From Euwallacea fornicatus (taxonomy: Eukaryota > Arthropoda > Insecta > Coleoptera > Curculionidae): a DNA stretch of 64,000 bases. Location: the NCBI RefSeq assembly GCF_040115645.1, contig NW_027096015.1, positions 1 through 64,000 of the forward strand, written 5' to 3'. Both the position numbers and the translations under genes were made by a program. This document shows positions 63,476-64,000 of this stretch, piece after piece. How positions within the stretch are numbered: the first letter of the stretch is position 1; every line of letters begins with the position of its first letter. Below the pieces are notes generated by a model that was not told where the DNA came from, made no database searches, and worked only from the letters and a program-made list of their open reading frames with translations.

Positions 63476-64000
63476 GATTTTGAAGAAGTCACAACACATC
63501 ATGATTGCATCTTGATGAATTTCCAAGACAAATAGTACTTTATGTGCTCAAACACACAACTTTTGTGACTTTTCAAACTTTGAAGCTCGATAACTTCGGC
63601 AAATGAAGACCAAATTTGTTAAACAAAGTGTCACATTAATCAGCTCGACGAGATTTTGAAGAAGTCACAACACATCATGATTGCATCTTGATGAATTTCC
63701 AAGACAAATAGTACTTTATGTGCTCAAACACACAACTTTTGTGACTTTTCAAACTTTGAAGCTCGATAACTTCGGCAAATGAAGACCAAATTTGTTAAAC
63801 AAAGTGTCACATTAATCAGCTCGACGAGATTTTGAAGATGTCACAACACATCATGATTGCATCTTGATGAATTTCCAAGACAAATAGTACTTTATGTGCT
63901 CAAACACACAACTTTTGTGACTTTTCAAACTTTGAAGCTCGATAACTTCGGCAAATGAAGACCAAATTTGTTAAACAAAGTGTCACATTAATCAGCTCGA

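Larger units (their letters stand above)
10250..64000. repeat. 176-bp satellite DNA array, about 305 monomers, open at right edge
   Basis: Head-to-tail copies of one AT-rich monomer, recognisable by GAAGCTCGATAACTTCGGC, TTTGTTAAACAAAGTGTCA, ATCATGATTGCATCTTGATG and TTTATGTGCTCAAACACACA in fixed order. The phase is constant and all copies have the same orientation. Distances between identical variant sites are multiples of 176 (for example 528, 880, 1760, 2112, 2288, 2464, 2640, 5456 and 9680). They deviate only by the number of intervening monomers that carry a 1-nt deletion. There is no open reading frame of significance, no interruption by any transposon and no inversion. The period is close to one nucleosome plus linker, as in many centromeric satellites, but centromere function is not shown here. 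Confidence 0.98.

Noticed and set aside
10250..64000. CRISPR array
   Set aside because: Regular repeats, but the entire 176-bp unit repeats with no unique spacers, and the context is eukaryotic transposons.
10250..64000. CENP-B box in the monomer
   Set aside because: The closest CG-containing stretch (CTTCGGCAAATGA) does not match the NTTCGNNNNANNCGGGN pattern.
10250..64000. Hidden gene, tRNA or rRNA within the array
   Set aside because: I scanned the array for breaks in the 176-bp pattern and saw none beyond substitutions and one-base deletions.

Overview
The window looks like repeat-rich chromosomal DNA from an arthropod, most likely an insect. The order cannot be fixed from the sequence. 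It has two parts: a graveyard of nested, decayed transposable elements (about 1-10,000), and one uninterrupted satellite DNA array (about 10,250 to the right edge at 64,000). I see no intact host gene, RNA gene, CRISPR array or bacterial-type operon. Every protein-coding trace belongs to a transposable element, and every one carries stops, frameshifts or truncations.

Transposon part, left to right. A Tc1-like (DD34E) transposase pseudogene (A, minus strand) runs off the left edge. Next is the 5' portion of a second Tc1-like element (B, minus), split by a complete third one (C, 1145-2802). C sits between duplicated TA dinucleotides, and removing it restores B's reading frame exactly. B ends at 3200 in its own terminal repeat. 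A Ty3/gypsy-like pol remnant (plus, about 3388-3895) follows, then an unclassified repeat that starts TACAGGGTGTCC. Next is a 618-bp mariner-like non-autonomous element with inverted repeats of about 122 bp and a leftover transposase C-terminus (4393-5010). A short element with CACCCTGTATA-type ends (5157-5475) comes next. Then comes a Jockey-type non-LTR retrotransposon (minus, 5476 to about 10,000). Its gag-like ORF1 has zinc knuckles, its ORF2 has an endonuclease and half of a reverse transcriptase, and a fourth Tc1-like element (D, 7214-8604, plus) has landed in the endonuclease at a TA.

Satellite part. From about 10,250 onwards the sequence is a head-to-tail tandem array of an AT-rich 176-bp monomer, about 305 copies in the window, and the array continues past the right edge. 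Spacings between matching variant bases are exact multiples of 176 once known 1-nt deletions are counted. The left-edge copies are degenerate and the interior is very homogeneous. Variant monomers are confined to zones. Tandem blocks of 3, 10, 12 and 13 monomers, and copies of 1.4-4.4 kb lying 9.7-14 kb apart, show unequal exchange or conversion at several scales. No transposon is inserted in the 53.7 kb of array, although the 10 kb beside it is packed with them. This fits a centromeric or pericentromeric satellite with recent homogenisation, but the sequence alone cannot show centromere function.

I found no new enzymatic or defence system. The parts most worth a second look are the fine structure of the array, its junction with the transposon graveyard, and the order of insertions that can be read from the nested elements.
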